A stretch of 64,000 nt of DNA from Basidiobolus meristosporus CBS 931.73. Its lineage: Eukaryota > Basidiobolomycota > Basidiobolomycetes > Basidiobolales > Basidiobolaceae. Numbering within the stretch: the first letter of the stretch is position 1; each line of letters starts with the position of its first letter. The position numbers were made by a program, and so were the translations under genes. Shown in pieces: positions 54,577-64,000 of this stretch. The stretch lies in assembly GCA_002104905.1 (NCBI GenBank), contig MCFE01000020.1:124001-188000 (forward strand), read 5' to 3'. The notes below the pieces were generated by a model. That model was given only the letters and a program-made list of their open reading frames with translations. It was not told the DNA's origin and ran no database searches.

Positions 54577-54820
54577 TAGGAACCCTCTTTACAATCTTAT
54601 TATGGGAATATGATGGTATTTTGCCAATTATACAACCAAATAAAGGGATAAAACTTGACAATATTTGCATTGTACTGTTGTGGTCTTTTAGCACTCTATA
54701 ACTGATTTAAGTGGATCCAGTTGGCCAGGACATCCAATTGCCTTTATATGGCAAGAAACTTGCCTGTAATTGACAGCCTCACAGCAAGTCTATGATGGCA
54801 TTATATTGGCAGTATGATGG

Positions 54821-55889
54821 TGTGGTGGTGTATAAGTCCAAGGGAGAGATACTTCCAACACTTCTCAAGTGTTTTGTGTGTGGGGTGTCCACTGGGTGCG
54901 CTAACCTCTGGCAAAAGCTTACTAGGAATACTTCGGTTCTGTCTCTAATCAAATGTGAAGGGGAATAAAGCCACAAGCTTGTCAAGGGAAAACTATTGAG
55001 CTACAATCCCCAACTTAGTTGGCATCTTAACAAAAGTATGTGCTGAGTTCAGCATCCTTTGAGATGACAATATATTAAAGCTTCCAAAGTCAAAACAACT
55101 GTAAACTCCACTAGTAGGGACTTGATAAGAATGCAGCTTTGGTCAATAGTTACAAAGACAGAAAAGTATTTTTGCCTGTACAAGAACAAACTTGGGAAAG
55201 AATCAAATATAATAAATGATACTTACTCTGAGTATTCCTCACAAGCAGTGCCTCCAAGGTCAGTTGGCTGTCAGCGCAGTTTCCTGGGAGTGTCCTGTGG
55301 TCTGGGGTTGGAAGTTAAGGTAGCAGCAGGTAGCAGTGATCACACTAATCAACAAGTTGGTATGTTGATAAAAAGGATGATGATTTATTGTTGAGGGATA
55401 GCCTCCCTTGTATACTTTTCTTACTGGCTAAGTGATTACTAACCATGGTGTTTCAGGAGGTTCTGGATATCAATAGAAATCTTAATGACATTGGAATGAC
55501 CTAAAAATGTTCTAAGTAGGTGCCAGAAGGTTCTAAGAGGCACAGCACATCCAACCAATCAGGAATCAGTATTCTGAAACCTGTGTAACATAGGGATACC
55601 ATATATGGTATGGAAATGGTAGGGATGGTGACACAGTTGATCATGTGTCACGGGTACAGGCAAGGGTACTTGCCTAATATAGATGCACTTATAGCTAGTA
55701 ATCTTACATAAACTGGGGGTAACTTATGCAATAAGGTAAGCAGGTGTAATAGTCAATTGGCTTATGGGATAGTACTGGTTGGATAAGACAATTGGGATAA
55801 AACTAAAATAAGTGTAGTAGAGATATAGGGAAGTAGAAAATAAGGGAATGAGCACATCTGTCAGTGGGTGTCACTGTCACCCCACTACA
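54821..55889 (-). repeat. Solo gypsy-B LTR (e) in CACTA-7
   Basis: 1069 bp on the minus strand, TGTGGTGGTGTATAAGTCC ... CACCCCACTACA. Flanks ATGG (54817-54820) and ACAG (55890-55893) fit a 4-bp TSD with two transitions. Confidence 0.87.
55599..55608. promoter_or_regulatory. CArG box in LTR-B (e)
   Basis: CCATATATGG within the full 16-base palindrome. Confidence 0.5.
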
Positions 55890-56465
55890 ACAGCCTACCA
55901 CTGGTTCTGTATAATGCTACTGTACCAATTTACCAATAGGTATTTCCTTTTCTACCTCCCCTTGTGCAATTCATGTAGTCCATTGTTGAATTACCCCACT
56001 TTATTTGCTTACCCCCTACTACCTTGGGTATTCCACATATAATTCAAATCAAAAAAAACCATGGCCTCCTGTTTACTAACCTCTACAAACAGGCACACCT
56101 GCTGCAATTGACATATTTCTATCACCTCAGCTTTACGGCTTTTTAGTGTGATACTTGCAAAGTTGCCATATACATTGTACTACTGGTAACATATACATCT
56201 TGCAAATATATGCCTGGTTGTTGCCACTTTGGCCATGAATACCTCCTGAATATCTGCAAAGAGCTTCTTGGTATTTAGCCAATATATTCCTTCTCCCAGC
56301 TGGATTCTAGTCCCCCTTATAGGTGCGCTCTGGCTTTTGTTTGTGTGAATCCCATACTGAATGGTGTAGAAGTTGGCTTGTGACCATTAGAAATCTGGCT
56401 TATCTTGGTAGAGTTTTCCTGATAAAAACTAGTTGCTTGTTACACCCAACCCAACTTTGTATTAC

Positions 56466-57832
56466 TTAACTGAATACCCATGCATTGGGGCTGCATAGCT
56501 TCATAATACCATAGGCATAGGTGTCTCCATGTGCACATTTGTCCTCAGTATTTTCCAACTCTTCCTGGCTATCCCACATGTGGCAACTCATTACATACAT
56601 GAAAGACTTGAAGGTAATATTCTTGATTAGATTGGGAAATGGCAGTACCTGCAATGTGACTTGTCTTCCTATCTCCCCACACATCTGCTCCATAAGAAAC
56701 TCCCAAAAGGTGAGGCAAGGCCCAATGTTTTCAATATACCAAGCAAGATGGAGTAGCTTTTGTGCTTTCTCTCTGCGGAAAGACAATGTTCTGTAAGTTG
56801 AGATTTGGGTAATAATAATGTGTGTGAGTTATGGAGTAAGTCACCTGGACCTCACACTTTTGACAGCTATACCATCCATTGGGCCCAGAAAAGCAAGTAT
56901 CTTGCTGATGGTTGGGTTATCTTCAGTGCAGATAGTCACATGAGCTTTAACATGGTGGCCATTTACTGTTATCCTAATGGAAAGCATACAAATGCATCCA
57001 GCAATAGATACCTGTAGCTATCCAGGTTTGATGGCAATATTGGCCTATATACCAGTGAGACTACCCTCAGATTTCTGCTCTGAGGCTGTAAAATAGGTGG
57101 CAGATTCAGGTTGATGAGAATCAGTGGTCAGCAGGATTTGCTGGTAAAGTAGTTGTTTAGTGAGAATCCATTAGGTGCCATGGCAAAGGCATGGTCATAT
57201 ACCTTCAAAGTAGCCCTTATTTCTTGGCTGTTTGTGATGTCTGCTATCACATATATTGGATATGTTTGAGCTTGATTGATACTGAGTGTGATACTTTTTA
57301 GCATAACCATATTTGTTGGACCTCATAAGCCTCTTTGGATGGGGTATTACTAGAATATATCCAGAGTGTGAACAATGTTTGCCCCCAATAGTGGTGGATT
57401 CCTGACAACTTGGACACCTTGCAATGGTGGCATTTTCTGATGTGAATGACATGCAACTGTTAACACATGCCAGTATCAGGTCAGTTTCTAGGTCATATGT
57501 TGCCATCCACATGACCATTTTCCACTTGTACCATGTACATGGTAGGTTGTATCCCAGGATGATCTTGTCAAGAAGTGGTAGTAAACCCACAATGCCCCTA
57601 TTATTGAAATAAGTGGAAATTCACCACTTATCTAGCTACAGCATCATATTATTCACCAATAGATGGATTACTTGGCTTACCTGACCCTGTAGAGTGTTCT
57701 TGGCATTTTTTCCATGGGTGCTGTTTCATTACATGGTGGAATTTTGCCAGGCCCATGCAGGATACTGTTATTAGTGAAGATAGGTTCACAATCCATTTGT
57801 GAGCCTGCTTTTTCAGATGTATCACTCTGCAT
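56466..57832 (-). pseudogene. CACTA-7 tnp2 transposase
   Basis: C-terminal frame 56466-56786 (ENIGPCLTFWEFLMEQMCGE, FPNLIKNITFKSF, EDKCAHGDTYAYG) fused by deletion near 56757 to a GDTP-region relic, then 57195-57590 with ATYDLETDLILACVNSCMSF, CPSCQES and GGKHCSHSGYILVIP, and a damaged N-terminal part to 57832. Domain logic as in CACTA-2; no intact frame. Confidence 0.8.
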
Positions 57833-58901
57833 TGTAGTGTGGTCACAGTGACACCCACTAACAGATGTGCTCATTCCTATATTTTCTACTTCCCTATTTT
57901 GCTACTGCACTTATTTTAGTTGTATCCCATTTGTCTTACCTGATCAGTACTATCTCATAAGCCAGTGACTATCATATCTGCTTACCTTATTGCATAAGTT
58001 ATCCCTCACTTTATGTAGATCACTAGCTGTAAGTGCCTTTACATTAGGCAAGTACCTGCACCAGTACCAGTGACACCTGATCAACCCATGACACCATCCC
58101 TACCATTTCCATACCATATATGGTATCCCTATGCTACACAGGTTCCAGGGTACTGATTCCTGATTGGTAGAATGGGCTGTGCCTCTTAGCACCATCTGGC
58201 ACCCACTTAGAACATTTTTAGGTCATTCTGATGTCATTATGATTTCTATTGATACCCAGAACCTTCTGGAACAACATGGTTAGTATTCACTTAGCCAGTA
58301 AGAAAAGTATATATGGGAGGCTATCCCTCAACAATAAATCATCATCCTTTTTATCAATATACAAACTTGTGGATTAGTGTGATCACTGCTACCTGCTGCT
58401 ACCTGAGCTTCCAACCCCAGACCAGAGGATGCTACCAGGAAACCGCACCAACAGCCAACTGACCTTGGAGGCACTGCTTGTGAGGAATACTCAGAGTAGG
58501 TATCTTTTATTATGTTTGATTCTTTCCCAAGTTTGCTCTTGTACAGGCAAAGATACTTTTCTGTCTTTGTAACTATTGAGCACAGCTGCATTCTTATCAA
58601 GTCCCTGCTGGTGGAGTTTAGAGTTGTTTTGACTTTGGAAGCTTTAATATATTGTCATCCCAAAGGACGCTGAACCCAGCACATACTTTTGTTAAGATGC
58701 CAACTAAGTTGGGGATTGTAGCTCAATAGTTTTTCCTTGACAAGCTTGTGGCTTTATTCCCCATCACATTAGATTAGAGACAGAACCCAAATATTCCTAG
58801 CAAGCTTTTGCCAGAGGTTATTGCAGTCAGTGAACACCCTACATACAAAACACTTGAGAAGTGTTGGACGTATCTCTCCCCTAGACTTATACACCACCAC
58901 A
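57833..58901 (+). repeat. 5' LTR of gypsy-B2
   Basis: 1069 bp, TGTAGTGTGGTCACAGTG ... TATACACCACCACA. TATA region AAAGTATATATGGG, AATAAA before TCATCATCC. Confidence 0.93.
58114..58123. promoter_or_regulatory. CArG box in gypsy-B2 LTR
   Basis: CCATATATGG within ATACCATATATGGTAT. Confidence 0.5.
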
Positions 58902-58905
58902 TATT

Positions 58906-58922
58906 TGGCACACTACATGGGG
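58906..58922 (+). other. Primer-binding site, gypsy-B2
   Basis: TGGCACACTACATGGGG shortly after the LTR; starts TGG. Compared with gypsy-B1 the consensus would be close to TGGCACCCAATGTGGGG. Confidence 0.6.
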
Positions 58923-58986
58923 GGCTCATACAAGCTCCCTAGGACCCAACAAGATTTATCTGAAGATTCGAGCTGTTATCCACTTA

Positions 58987-60140
58987 TTGAAAGAGACCAC
59001 CAATATTATCAAGATTACAACACCAACCTACCTGCCCAAAATGAGCTCTATGCCATTACTTCTCTCACATGGAGCCCTACAGTTTGATGGAAAGAATGTG
59101 AAAAGCTTCATATTCAAATGGGAGAAGCTCTGCAAGATGTGCAGCCTATCTGAACAAGAAATGGCTGAAGATTTCCCCTACTATTGCACCAAAGAATTTA
59201 CCACTAAGCTTTTCAGACAAGGAGACATTCTCACTGATTGAGCCTTAATGAAGACCTATCTACAGACCAAGTATGGTAGACCCCAGATATACTATAGAAT
59301 TGAAGACCTCAGACACTTTTGTAGGACTGGACTTTCCAAGCTACCACTTGAAGAGTTCATTCAACAGTATGAAGATATGGCCAAGCCACTCCTAGAGTCC
59401 CAGGCTATAACTGAGTTTACCATGACACTTTACCTTGCTCAAGGGCTTCCCCAGGACTTGGCAAGGAAAGTTGACTTACATGCAGCCAAGGATGACAAGT
59501 CTGGCATTTCATGCTTTGCAGAGATGAAACATATTCTCCTAGAGGCAATGTAAACTTCCACCTTCATGAGACTTCTGAAGCCTAATCTGCCAGGCAAATC
59601 AGCCAAGGAACCAAGGAGTGCTGTTGCTGACTATCAGACTTACACTACCAACAGAATTGATTAACTTGCTGAACAGCTACAAAAGCTAGCCCTCAAGATT
59701 GATGGCTCAGCTGTAGTAGCTACTGAGGGCTAAAGACCTTTGCCCAGACACTACATCTGGTGTGACTATACTCAGCATGAAAGAAGAGAATGCTTAGAGC
59801 TTAGTCAGCTACCCAGAGAAGGAGCTGTGCAGTTTGATGCTGATGGAATGCTTGCTGACAGGGAAAGAAGAAGGATACCCACCTATTTCCAAAGAGGAGA
59901 GATGAGAGCTCTTTTCCAGAAATCTTACTGAGCAGCCAGAAAGATTGATGTTGATGCCCCTATTGGGACTCATACAGTGAATCCAAGCAGCCCTGACAAT
60001 AGACAATACAAAGTTGATGCCTTTGCTACCAAAAGTCACCTCCCTGAAGAGCTGCCAAACCCTTCCTTAGAAAACCACAATTTGAAGAGCCTGAGCTTAT
60101 CATTGGCAAGAAGCCTGGTATACTGCCCACCCAAGACCCA
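58987..60140 (+). pseudogene. Gypsy-B2 gag
   Basis: One frame with stops at 59239-59241 (TGA for Trp), 59551-59553 and ~59731, then a frame change near 60070. Blocks FDGKNVKSFIFKWEKLCKMC, FIQQYEDMAKPLLESQAITE and the zinc knuckle CX2CX4HX4 (IWCDYTQHERREC), whose first Cys is changed to Tyr. Parallel to gypsy-B1 gag. Confidence 0.87.
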
Positions 60141-61931
60141 TTGCCTCACTTTCAGATGACCTCAGCAATAGTAAGCTACTCAAGCCCTCAACTGATTACT
60201 GAGGAGCTGCAGAAGCAGAACCTCACTTTGTTGGTTGAAGAAATCATGAGTGTATCACCATCTGTTAGGAAGACCTTTGACAAGCAGCTTAGAAGAAGAC
60301 AACAAGCTGTTGAGCATATGGACACCCATATAGCTCAGATAAGCCATGAAAACCACCAAAAGGATGACAACACTACTGAATATAGGCCCTTTTACTCAGT
60401 TGCAACTGCTATGGTGAAAGGGTGTATATATGATGGCCCTGTTGACTGCCATATTGACAGGGGTTCAGAAATTTGTATTATGCTGCTGGACTTCTGGAAA
60501 ACACTTGGAAGCAAGGAGCTACTGCCTGTTGATAGAGATATTGGATGGAACATGACTGATGCAAGCTCAGGATCTAGTCCACTCTATGATGTAGTGCACA
60601 AGTTCCCTATTGAGGTCCAAGGAATCAAGGTTTGGCTTCCCCTCTTCATCTGCCAGAAGGCAAACTTTGACCTTCTGCTAGGTGGACCATGGAAGACCAG
60701 TACTAAGGCTACAACCATCAATTATTCCAATGGGTCAGTGTGCTACACTGTACAAGGATCAAGCCCAGCGCCACAGTCAATATTCTGTGGTGTAACACCC
60801 AACAATAAGAGGACACATACTGCTTGCCAAAAGACACATCTTGTTATGGAAGAAGATGAGGAGCCTGACAATATTCACCCCAACATTTGGAGCTGCTTGT
60901 TAGGTAAACAGGAGCAAATAGCTGTGGTTCAAACAAAATACAAGTCGGTAGAACAGAAGATTAAACCATCACTTACACCTTTGACTGATGGATCTTGTCC
61001 TGCTGATTACATCAGACAACCAGAAGAAACACCAGAAGATATACAGCTCACACCTGAGAGACTTAAGCAACTTATTATTGGTGATGGAAACCTAACACCA
61101 GAGGAGATCTTATTAATAGAAAAAACCCTGAAAAGACAAGATACAGTTTTCTCATACAAGGAGATGGGGCTCTTAAAGACATTGCTTTAAAAACCCATCA
61201 AGATTCATACAGTGCCCCACACACTCTGGTCATTTAAGCCTTACCCACTACCCAGAGGACTTCAAGCTGATGTGCATGACCCACTTAAGAAGAAGATAGA
61301 AGCTGGTATCCTAGAACCATTCCATGGACCTTATGCTAACAGATGGTTTGTGACTAAAAAGAAGCAGGGAAAGCTCCAATTCATTCAAGACATGCAACCT
61401 GCAAATGCTGTCACTATCAGAGATGCTGCTATACCTCCATCTATTTATGAACTTGCAGAAAGCTTTAGTGGCCACTCCATCTGCTCAACATACAATCTCT
61501 ACTCAGGACATGACCAGATCCCTCTTGACAAGACATCAAGAGATATATTTGCACTGCAGGCACCATTTGGACTGTTAAAGATGACAAGACTCAGCCAAGG
61601 GGCTACAAGCTCTGTGGCTCAGTTCCAGAGATGTATGGTGAATGTACTGTACCAGTTTAAGTCTGAGAAACCTGCTGTCTTTGTTGGTGACATAGGCATT
61701 AAAGGACTAAAATTCTGGGACACCACTGAAGTTATGCCTGGAGTAAGAAAGTTTGTCTATGACCATATTTCAGACAATGATGCCACATTACAAGCCATTG
61801 AAGAAGCTGGACTCACCATCAGTGGTGAGAAAAGCAGCTTTGGTGTATCAGAGATATCCATTGTTGAACAAAAATGCAACACCTTTGGTTGTTCACCTGG
61901 AGACTCCAAGACACAAAAGATATGCAACTAG
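60141..61931 (+). pseudogene. Gypsy-B2 protease and RT
   Basis: Long frame 60141-61190, then a stop at 61188-61190 and the same frame to 61931. Protease site reads CHIDRGSEICIM: the Ser of DSG is Arg. RT: RWFVTKKKQGKLQFIQDMQP, YNLYSGHDQIPLDKTSRDIF, SQGATSSVAQFQR and AVFVGDIGIKGL: the first Asp of the FVDD box is Gly. Both enzymes are therefore predicted inactive. The frame ends at TAG 61929-61931, at the same codon as in gypsy-B1. Confidence 0.9.
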
Positions 61932-63858
61932 CCTACTTGCACAAATCTAACACAAGCTTGTGGCTTTGTGGGAGCTTGTGGGTTCTTTACAATCTGGATC
62001 CCAAGATATTCTGAGATAGCAGAACCAATCTACCATCTACAGAGAAAGGATACCCCATTTATCTGGGGAGAAGAGCAAGAAGAAGCCATGTAATTACTAA
62101 AAGAGGCCTTAGTATCTCCACCAGCTCTAAAACCTCTTGACTATTGGAACACTGAATGCCTGCCTATTTTGACAGTGGACGCAAGCCCTATAGGAGCTGG
62201 AGCACTATTTGGCAAAGTTGATGAAGATGGCAACTGCTATGCCTGCAGATACAAGAGCTGCCTATTCTCTCCTAGAGAACAAAGATACTCACAGATTAAG
62301 AGAGAGCTACTAGGAGTTGTGAGGATGCTGAGGAAGCTGAATTCACAACTCTACATGACACATTTCATCCAGGAGACAGATGCCAAGCCACTTATAGGAA
62401 TGATCAACAAGCCTGACCTACCTGAGGATGCCACAAACCAATGGATGGCATGCTGTAAATGTATGACTTTGAGGTCAGAAATATCCCTGGCAAGACAAAT
62501 GTTGTGGCTAATGCACTCTCCGGGAAGGGACCACAATTATTTGAAGACTTGGACCCTCACTTTGATGATATCAATGGTGCAGAGATCCAACAGATTGCCA
62601 TCAAAAACAAGGAGAGAACTACCTGGAGTCTGATCAAGGAATATCTAAGGACACTCAAGAGACCTAGTTGGATGGAAATTTAGGAGTTTGGAAAACTCAG
62701 AAAGAAGGCACACCGCTACTATCTCACAGATGATCTCTTTACACTAGTGAAGCCTGGACTTATGCCAAGAAGAGTAGTCACTACCCCGCAAGAGCAACTG
62801 AACATCATGACAAGTATCCACCAAGGAGAACCAGGAGGACATAGAGGACAAGAAGCTACCTACAATACCACAGCTCAGAGGTAATACTGGGAAGTATGTA
62901 CTATGATATCAAACACTTTGCTGAGTCATGTGTAGCCTACCAGAAGAGATCCTCTAAGGGTTATGAAGAACCACTGCATCCTACTTAAACAATCTGTCTA
63001 TGGCAAAAGGTTGGTTTTGACCTTGTCCACATGCCAACAGCTGGATAAAAAAAGTACCTGATTGCTGCTAGAGATGATCTTGGTGGATGGGCAGAGGCTT
63101 GAGCCTTGCCCAACAACAAGAGCAATACCATATGGAGATTAATACTTGAAGACATTATCTGCAGATTTGGCTTCATCCAGCAGTTTGTTGCTGACAGAGG
63201 AGAGATGACATCCCAAATGATTCAGGAGTTATGCTCAGGGTACAAGATACACATTGCTTTTACTACAGCTTACCACCCTCAAGCCAATGGAATGATAGAG
63301 AGAGGACATGGACCATTGGTGAGCTCTCTTATCAAGACCTGTGAGAATAGCACAACACTGTGGCTACAGCAATTACATCTTGCACTCTGGGCAGATAGAA
63401 TTATTACCAAGTGAGCAACTGGATTATTGCCATTTAAGCTGCTCTATGGACATGACTGCATACTACCAGTTGAGTTAGACACAGTAACATGGAATTCATT
63501 GAATTGGAGATCCAATATGCAGACTGAAGACCTCCTTGCTACTTTCATACAGCAACTTGATCACCATGACTTGAATATCAACAGAGCAGCTGAGCAACTT
63601 AAGGATACATGACTGAGGAAAAAAGTGCCCTTTGACAAGTCACACTCAACAAGACCAAAACCACTACCACTAGGAGACCCAGCACTGCTCTTTGACTCCA
63701 CCTTGGACAAAAAATGGAGTTGGAAGTTTGACAACAAATGGACTGGCCCCTACATCATTTCCAAGGTGATTGGGAATGTAAGCTACTACATATCTGAGCT
63801 TGATAATGCTGTAATTATTAAGTTGTCACCAAAATACTCATGCAAATTAGTCATATAA
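61932..63858 (+). pseudogene. Gypsy-B2 RNase H and integrase
   Basis: RNase H: FIWGEEQEEAM, TVDASPIGAGALFGKVDEDG, SQIKRELLGVVRMLRKLN (to 62450), then a frame change to FEVRNIPGKTNVVANALSGK. Integrase: D in GFDLVHMP (~63010), D in FVADRGEM (~63190) and E in GMIERGHG (~63300), followed by ATGLLPFKLLYGHDCILPVE and a C-terminal block DKKWSWKFDNKWTGPYIISK. Stops at ~63048, ~63103, 63412-63414 and 63610-63612. The triad is kept. Confidence 0.9.
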
Positions 63859-63885
63859 ATCTTATTCTTTGATTAGCATTCTGAC

Positions 63886-64000
63886 CTGACCAAATTTCTT
63901 GTTGCGATTTACTTGGAATATTTTCACCAAATTATCAGGTACCCAGATTGTGATCTTTCTCAAAGTTGTCCAAAAGCCCCCAAACTTTGCACACATATTC
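63886..64000 (+). repeat. Copia-A LTR fragment at the window end
   Basis: CTGACCAAATTTCTTGTTGCG ... CAAACTTTGCACACATATTC matches 5305-5418 of the copia-A2 LTR. The first ~80 LTR bases are absent, and the element continues beyond the window. Confidence 0.82.

Larger units (their letters stand above)
54577..57832 (-). mobile_element. CACTA-7 fragment
   Basis: Same orientation as CACTA-3. Starts ~100 bases inside the end (AACCCTCTTTACAATC), holds a solo LTR-B (54821-55889), and carries tnp2 C-terminal and N-terminal parts with a ~700-base internal deletion near 56757. Cut at 57832 by gypsy-B2 (left TSD half GCAT). Confidence 0.82.
57833..63885 (+). mobile_element. Gypsy-B2 retrotransposon, 3' LTR missing
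   Basis: 5' LTR 57833-58901, primer site ~58906, gag, protease, RT, RNase H and integrase to a stop at 63858. The 3' end is replaced by a copia-A LTR piece. Covers the integrase half lacking in gypsy-B1. Decayed: nonsense codons in gag and pol, a catalytic change in RT and in protease. Confidence 0.92.

Noticed and set aside
1-64000. A new defence, biosynthetic or host gene system
   Set aside because: I looked on both strands for non-TE proteins; every frame with recognisable content belongs to copia, gypsy, tnp2/CACTA or Harbinger sequence. No host gene could be supported.

Overview
The window is wall-to-wall transposable elements. I found no host gene, rRNA, tRNA or CRISPR array. The organism is a eukaryote, most likely a basidiomycete fungus (probably an agaricomycete). 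The clues are a Ty3/gypsy family whose reverse transcriptase carries FVDDIGIKGP in place of the usual YLDD box, tnp2-type CACTA transposases and PIF/Harbinger transposases together in an AT-rich repeat block. This assignment is inference from remembered family features, not from a search.

Eight repeat families can be separated by their ends, target-site duplications (TSDs) and coding content: copia-A (LTR ~330-350 bp, TGTTGTAAAAA...TTACAACA, 5-bp TSD); copia-D (LTR 367-369 bp, 5-bp TSD); gypsy-B (LTR ~1.07 kb, TGTAGTGGGG...CACCACCACA, 4-bp TSD) with a diverged ~0.8-kb relative B'; gypsy-C (LTR ~368 bp, TGTTAC...ATAACA); LTR-E (520-bp solo LTR only); a CACTA family (ends CCCTATGAAAA, 3-bp TSD, genes tnp2 and ORF-A); a Harbinger family (ends AGACTTGTTCC, TSD ATT); and a foldback MITE with the same ends.

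Layout. 1-4561: copia-A1 on the minus strand, cut by the window edge. 4693-5224: CACTA-1 fragment. 5225-18384: copia-A2 on the plus strand, split by a solo copia-A LTR (6302-6651) and by the 9.4-kb CACTA-2 (6960-16336), which itself holds three solo gypsy-B-type LTRs and the MITE. 18385-18607: Harbinger end fragment. 18608-27512: gypsy-B1, its 5' LTR split by Harbinger H1 (18651-23090). 27511-38716: CACTA-3 on the minus strand, holding LTR-E, gypsy-C (31190-36092) and a solo LTR-B. 38717-39164: copia-A3 fragment. 39165-50110: CACTA-4, holding copia-D1 (39625-44167) and a short CCCTA-ended element (44711-49686) that contains copia-D2 (44872-49558). 50111-50280: half MITE. 50281-52508: CACTA-5. 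52512-52662: CACTA-6 fragment. 52663-54576: copia-A4 with a solo gypsy-C LTR. 54577-57832: CACTA-7 with a solo LTR-B. 57833 to about 63885: gypsy-B2. 63886-64000: copia-A LTR fragment.

All long genes are broken by stops or frameshifts, so these are relics. The most informative signals are: both copia families have a primer-binding site matching the anticodon arm of initiator tRNA-Met, which forces an AUG just upstream of gag and is handled differently in each family; a CArG-box palindrome is kept in the gypsy-B, B' and E LTRs; H1 carries a 1.5-kb tandem duplication and mismatched ends; two CACTA copies share one LTR insertion site; and copia-D2 has nearly identical LTRs but a heavily broken coding region.
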